From: Bacillus sp. F19
GTDB lineage: Bacteria > Bacillota > Bacilli > Bacillales > Bacillaceae
Assembly (NCBI GenBank): GCA_023823795.1
Contig: CP085710.1
Location: forward strand, 1,328,001 to 1,392,000
Reading direction: 5' to 3'
DNA length: 64,000 nt
The notes under the pieces are model-generated. The model was not told where the DNA came from. It worked only from the letters and a program-made list of their open reading frames with translations, and ran no database searches. A program made the translations under genes and the position numbers. Below are positions 60,927 through 64,000 of this stretch, in pieces; the first letter of the stretch is position 1, and each line of letters opens with the position of its first letter.

Positions 60927-61715
60927 ATGAAAGCGTTGCTTCAGGTAACCGGAGTATCTAAGCAGTATGGGAAAGATACGAAGGCGTTATCAGATGTTAC
61001 TTTCTCTGTAAACGAAGGAGAGTTTGTTTCCATTATCGGTCCATCTGGAGCGGGGAAATCAACGCTCCTTCGCTGCATCAACAGAATGATTGATGCAACA
61101 GACGGAGAAATACTATTTGATCAGACGAATTTGAATTCTTTGGGAAAGCGGGATTTACGAAAAGCGAGAACGAAAATCGGCATGATTTTTCAGCACTATA
61201 ATCTTGTGAACCGTTTAAGTGTGATTGAAAATGTGCTGCATGGACGGCTTGGCTATAAGTCTGTTTTCGCTGGGATGTTTGGCATATACAAGGAAGAAGA
61301 GAAGCAGGAAGCATTAAAAATCCTTCAAGCATTGGGACTTGGCGATCAAATTTATAAGAGATGTGATCAGCTGAGCGGAGGACAGAAACAGCGCGTCGGC
61401 ATTGCAAGAGCCTTGATTCAAGATCCAAGACTGCTGCTTTGTGATGAACCGATAGCGTCTCTGGATCCGAATGCATCAAAAATTATTATGGATCATTTGA
61501 AAACAATCTCGAAATCAATGGGAATTACGGTCCTTGTCAATTTGCATCAAGTAGATGTGGCTTTAGCCTATTCCGATCGCATCATTGGTGTCAGCAAGGG
61601 AAAGGTTGTATACGATGGCCCGCCGAAAAATATAACAAATGAACAAATACACAGTATTTATGGCTCAGAAGCAGGAGAATTGATTATGGATGCAGGTGGC
61701 CGCAATGCAGGGTAA
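60927..61715 (+). CDS. phnC: Phosphonate ABC transporter ATP-binding protein
   Basis: A 262-residue ATPase that drives phosphonate import. Walker A is GPSGAGKST, the Q-loop follows in MIFQHYNLV, the ABC signature is LSGGQKQR and Walker B is LLLCDEP; the switch His lies in VNLHQVD. All are typical of PhnC. GAGGGAG lies before ATG 60927; the frame's first ATG at 60906 has no ribosome site of its own. It overlaps the first phnE gene by about 11 bp. Confidence 0.93.
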   Translation: MKALLQVTGVSKQYGKDTKALSDVTFSVNEGEFVSIIGPSGAGKSTLLRCINRMIDATDGEILFDQTNLNSLGKRDLRKARTKIGMIFQHYNLVNRLSVIENVLHGRLGYKSVFAGMFGIYKEEEKQEALKILQALGLGDQIYKRCDQLSGGQKQRVGIARALIQDPRLLLCDEPIASLDPNASKIIMDHLKTISKSMGITVLVNLHQVDVALAYSDRIIGVSKGKVVYDGPPKNITNEQIHSIYGSEAGELIMDAGGRNAG

Positions 61716-62490
61716 CTTCTTTTTTAAAAAACGTATTCAATCTGCGGTGGTTTTGGCTATTCTTTTATCAGTCACATATGGGGCCATGCTGATCACCCAG
61801 TTTAATTTGCAGGAAGGGTTTGCTTCTATCCCAAAAGCAATTGTCTGGGGATTTTCAAATTTCTATCCCACGGCTGAATCATTGGAAAATCTGCCTTCCA
61901 TTTTTGATAAATTGATTGAAACATTGCTTATTTCCATTGCAGCAGCATCTGTAGCAGCAGTACTTGCTGTTTTCTTTGCCATTGCCGGTTCAAAAACAAC
62001 GAAAGTAAACGGTTTGTTTGCAGGTTTGAGCAGAGGAATTGCGACCTTGTTCAGGAATATCGATGTTGCTGCCTGGGCCATGATTTTGCTTTTTTCCTTT
62101 GGCCAAAGCTCGCTGACAGGATATTTTGCTTTATTTTTTGTGTCCTTTGGTTTTTTGACAAGAGCATTCATGGAAACGATTGATGAAGTCGGTTATGGCG
62201 CGGTTGAAGCATTGCAGGCAACAGGCGCCGGTTATTTTACGGTGATTATTCACTCCGTCATTCCGGCGTGTCTTCCTCAAATGATCAGCTGGGTGCTTTT
62301 TATGATTGAGACGAATATCAGAAGTGCGACGCTCGTAGGAATTCTGACAGGGACAGGAATTGGATTTTCTTTTGACCTTTATTATAAAAGTCTTAATTAC
62401 TCTTCAGCGAGTTTAGTCGTTCTTCTGATCGTTGTGTCCATTTTGCTGATTGAAGCGGCCTCAAATTACGTGAGGAGGGTGATTTTATAA
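61705..62490 (+). CDS. phnE: Phosphonate ABC transporter permease 1
   Basis: A 261-residue membrane protein of the PhnE type with about six helices (first: VVLAILLSVTYGAMLIT). The C-terminal EAA region is EALQATGAGYFTVIIHSVIP, where the ATPase docks. ATG 61705 has AGGTGG 5 bp upstream; ATG 61690 is also possible. It overlaps phnC at its start and shares one base (TAATG) with the next permease gene. Confidence 0.9.
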   Translation: MQGNFFFKKRIQSAVVLAILLSVTYGAMLITQFNLQEGFASIPKAIVWGFSNFYPTAESLENLPSIFDKLIETLLISIAAASVAAVLAVFFAIAGSKTTKVNGLFAGLSRGIATLFRNIDVAAWAMILLFSFGQSSLTGYFALFFVSFGFLTRAFMETIDEVGYGAVEALQATGAGYFTVIIHSVIPACLPQMISWVLFMIETNIRSATLVGILTGTGIGFSFDLYYKSLNYSSASLVVLLIVVSILLIEAASNYVRRVIL

Positions 62491-63332
62491 TGAGAATAGA
62501 AGGCTTTTCCATACCCCCGAATGCGGCAGGAAAACGGATTAAAGTAAAGCCCTTTACTAAACAGTCATTCATCATCCAGCTGACGATGACTGCTCTTGCC
62601 ATTTTGACGGTTTATGGGTTCATAAGCTTTGATTATAAGGATATTACTTTGTTAGGCGGACTTGCTGCTGCTTTTGAAAATTTCAAAATAATGTTCACAG
62701 AGGCTCATTTTGTTCATTTCACTTTTTCTGAAGCGATTTATCAGGTTTTAATTACAATCAGCCTGGCAGCTCTTACGACATTGTTTGGAGCTGTAATCGC
62801 CTTATTTCTTGGTCTATTTGCAGCGCGGAATTTATCGAATGAGAAGGTTTCAGCTGTTATCAAAGGAGCAGTTGCCTTTATTCGAGCTGTTCCTACGGTG
62901 CTATGGGTGTTAATTTTTGCTGTTGCTGCTGGACTTGGCAGCGTAGCCGCTGTAATCGGGATGACGTTTCACTCTGTCGGATATTTAATTAAAGCTTACT
63001 CGGAATCCTTCGAGGAGATGGATGAAGGAGTCATTGAAGCCCTGCGGGGAAGCGGGGCAAGCTTCTGGCAAATTGTGTTTCAGGCTGTCATGCCTTCAAC
63101 GATTACCTATTTGATTTCATGGACGTTTCTGCGATTTGAAATAAACTTCGGGGTAGCTGTAGCGATGGGTGCGGCTGCAGGTGCGGGCGGAATCGGATTT
63201 GATTTGTTTATGGCAAGCGGATTCTATTTTGACTTGAGAGAAGTTGGAATGATCACATATTTCATTTTAACGTTTGCTATTTTGCTTGAGATTCTGGCTA
63301 TTCGAATTAAATCAGGTCTTCATGCCCGCTAA
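62490..63332 (+). CDS. phnE: Phosphonate ABC transporter permease 2
   Basis: A 280-residue PhnE-type permease, about six helices, with EALRGSGASFWQIVFQAVMP as its EAA region and a basic N-terminal tail. GAGGAGGGTG lies before the ATG, which shares one base with the preceding stop. The two PhnE-like proteins probably form a heterodimeric channel. A terminator follows directly after the stop. Confidence 0.9.
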   Translation: MRIEGFSIPPNAAGKRIKVKPFTKQSFIIQLTMTALAILTVYGFISFDYKDITLLGGLAAAFENFKIMFTEAHFVHFTFSEAIYQVLITISLAALTTLFGAVIALFLGLFAARNLSNEKVSAVIKGAVAFIRAVPTVLWVLIFAVAAGLGSVAAVIGMTFHSVGYLIKAYSESFEEMDEGVIEALRGSGASFWQIVFQAVMPSTITYLISWTFLRFEINFGVAVAMGAAAGAGGIGFDLFMASGFYFDLREVGMITYFILTFAILLEILAIRIKSGLHAR

Positions 63333-63333
63333 T

Positions 63334-63359
63334 AAAACGCCGATGCTTCGGCGTTTTTT
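63334..63359 (+). terminator. Terminator of the phnFDCE operon
   Basis: AAAACGCCGA and CGGCGTTTT form a 9-bp stem with T6, one base after the last phnE stop. It separates transport genes from the C-P lyase genes. Confidence 0.85.
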
Positions 63360-63420
63360 GTTTCGCCATGGATTTAAGACAACAGGTGCCATTATTTAGA
63401 CCTAATCCTGATACGTGTTA

Positions 63421-63590
63421 CAGATTAAAGTGTTCTTTTTCTAAAAAAAGCCATTCCTATTCACAAATGGAGTGCCCTTCTTAGTTAATTCCGAGACTTT
63501 CAACCATTTTCCCGAGACTTTTTCATTTAATTCCGATACTTTCAAAAATAATCCCGAGACTTTCCGAATGAATTCCGTATAAATGTGAAC
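63421..63590 (-). repeat. 21-bp-phased dispersed repeat, copy D
   Basis: Inverted copy of the element at 33.9-34.3 kb. CCGAGACTTT-type motifs start at 63491, 63512, 63533 and 63554, again exactly 21 bp apart. It also keeps the flanks CCGTATAAATGTGAAC and TTCTTTTTCTAAAAAAAG. It lies between the phn transport operon terminator and the phnG promoter. Confidence 0.85.
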
Positions 63591-63623
63591 AAAATGAACC
63601 AGAGATATATAGTCTCACTTAAC

Positions 63624-63661
63624 TTTACTCATTCTTTACCTTTTTTTACATTCCCTTAACC
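63624..63661 (+). promoter_or_regulatory. PhoP box before phnG
   Basis: TTTACT (63624), TTTACC (63635), TTTACA (63645) and TTAACC (63656) are 10-11 bp apart. A possible -10 TAGATT lies at 63682-63687, 20 bp after the last repeat. Confidence 0.75.
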
Positions 63662-63750
63662 TTTGAAACTTGGCGACAAGTTAGATTGTAAGTAAGGAAA
63701 AGATGAAACGCCATTCATCTTCAAACAAACTGTTTATGAGAGGAGAACCA

Positions 63751-64000
63751 ATGAAAAAATCTAGGTTATCAAAGATTTTAATAGAAGGAAATCCAAATCT
63801 GCTTAAGAAATTATCAGCCCAAGTTGAGGAAGCTCACACAGTTAAAGTGAACCGTTCACCAAGTACTGGTCTTGTCATGATGAAAACGCGTGATTCGGTT
63901 TCCAGGCAGCCATTTTATATGGGTGAAGTTCTCATTACAGACTGCGCCGTTGAAGTTCATGGCTCGCAAGGAGTTGGCGTGCTGATGGGCGAAGAGCCAG
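63751..64000 (+). CDS. phnG: Phosphonate C-P lyase subunit PhnG (partial)
   Basis: The first 83 codons of PhnG, cut by the window edge. RSPSTGLVMMKTRDSVSRQP and FYMGEVLITDCAVEVHGSQG are the PhnG signatures; the protein is part of the PhnGHIJ core that transfers phosphonate to ribose triphosphate before C-P bond cleavage. GAGGAG is about 5 bp before the ATG. The rest of the operon (phnH-phnL etc.) is expected just beyond the window. Confidence 0.88.
   Translation, partial: MKKSRLSKILIEGNPNLLKKLSAQVEEAHTVKVNRSPSTGLVMMKTRDSVSRQPFYMGEVLITDCAVEVHGSQGVGVLMGEEP

Overview
The window looks like chromosomal DNA of a low-to-moderate GC Gram-positive endospore-former of the Bacillaceae (Bacillus sensu lato). 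The basis is strong AGGAGG-type ribosome sites, frequent TTG/GTG starts, cre and PhoP boxes of the Bacillus type, and small proteins that resemble Bacillus-restricted families (DUF1272, DUF3934, DUF4025/YozQ, DUF2524, YmcC, YcgG/YcgF, an LXG toxin). No rRNA, tRNA or CRISPR array was seen.

Layout. 0-10.9 kb is ordinary accessory chromosome: the tail of an MFS transporter, an aldo/keto reductase, an IS1182-type transposase, a VOC protein, a MEDS-domain sensor, a large RND exporter, small membrane and metal-ribbon proteins, two copies of a structured intergenic repeat and an NrnA-like DHH phosphoesterase. 10.9-25.8 kb is an AT-rich defence island: a broken vsr gene, a C5-cytosine methyltransferase and a convergent Sau3AI/MutH-type restriction enzyme (a probable GATC R-M system) with an IS150-group element in the loop of their shared terminator, then a dptFGH operon (phosphorothioation-dependent restriction) without dndBCDE anywhere in the window, then a small P-loop protein. 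25.8-30.3 kb holds two acetyltransferases, poorly known proteins and a lipoprotein.

30.4-34.4 kb is a polymorphic-toxin locus: an LXG toxin, an Imm30-like immunity protein, a decayed second toxin cassette sharing 185 bp with the first, and tandem copies of a dispersed repeat built on four 21-bp units. 34.5-37.5 kb is a secreted type I pullulanase under two cre-like sites, with what looks like a frameshifted LPXTA wall-sorting signal after its stop. 37.5-53.3 kb carries transporters, a GvpU-like protein, LtrA, an FMN reductase, an operon of RNase J paralog / DDAH-like enzyme / small coiled-coil protein, a YcgG/YcgF pair, a 1.1-kb non-coding array of about 21 units of 52 bp, and LysR, UPF0316 and AraC genes.

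53.6-58.7 kb is a carbohydrate operon (binding protein, two permeases, Gfo/Idh/MocA oxidoreductase, TIM-barrel isomerase) lacking its own ATPase and facing a divergent AraC regulator. 59.0-64.0 kb is a phosphonate locus: phnF-phnD-phnC-phnE-phnE, then a third-locus copy of the 21-bp-phased repeat, then the start of phnG, the first C-P lyase gene. Both phn transcripts have four-repeat PhoP boxes, consistent with phosphate-starvation control.
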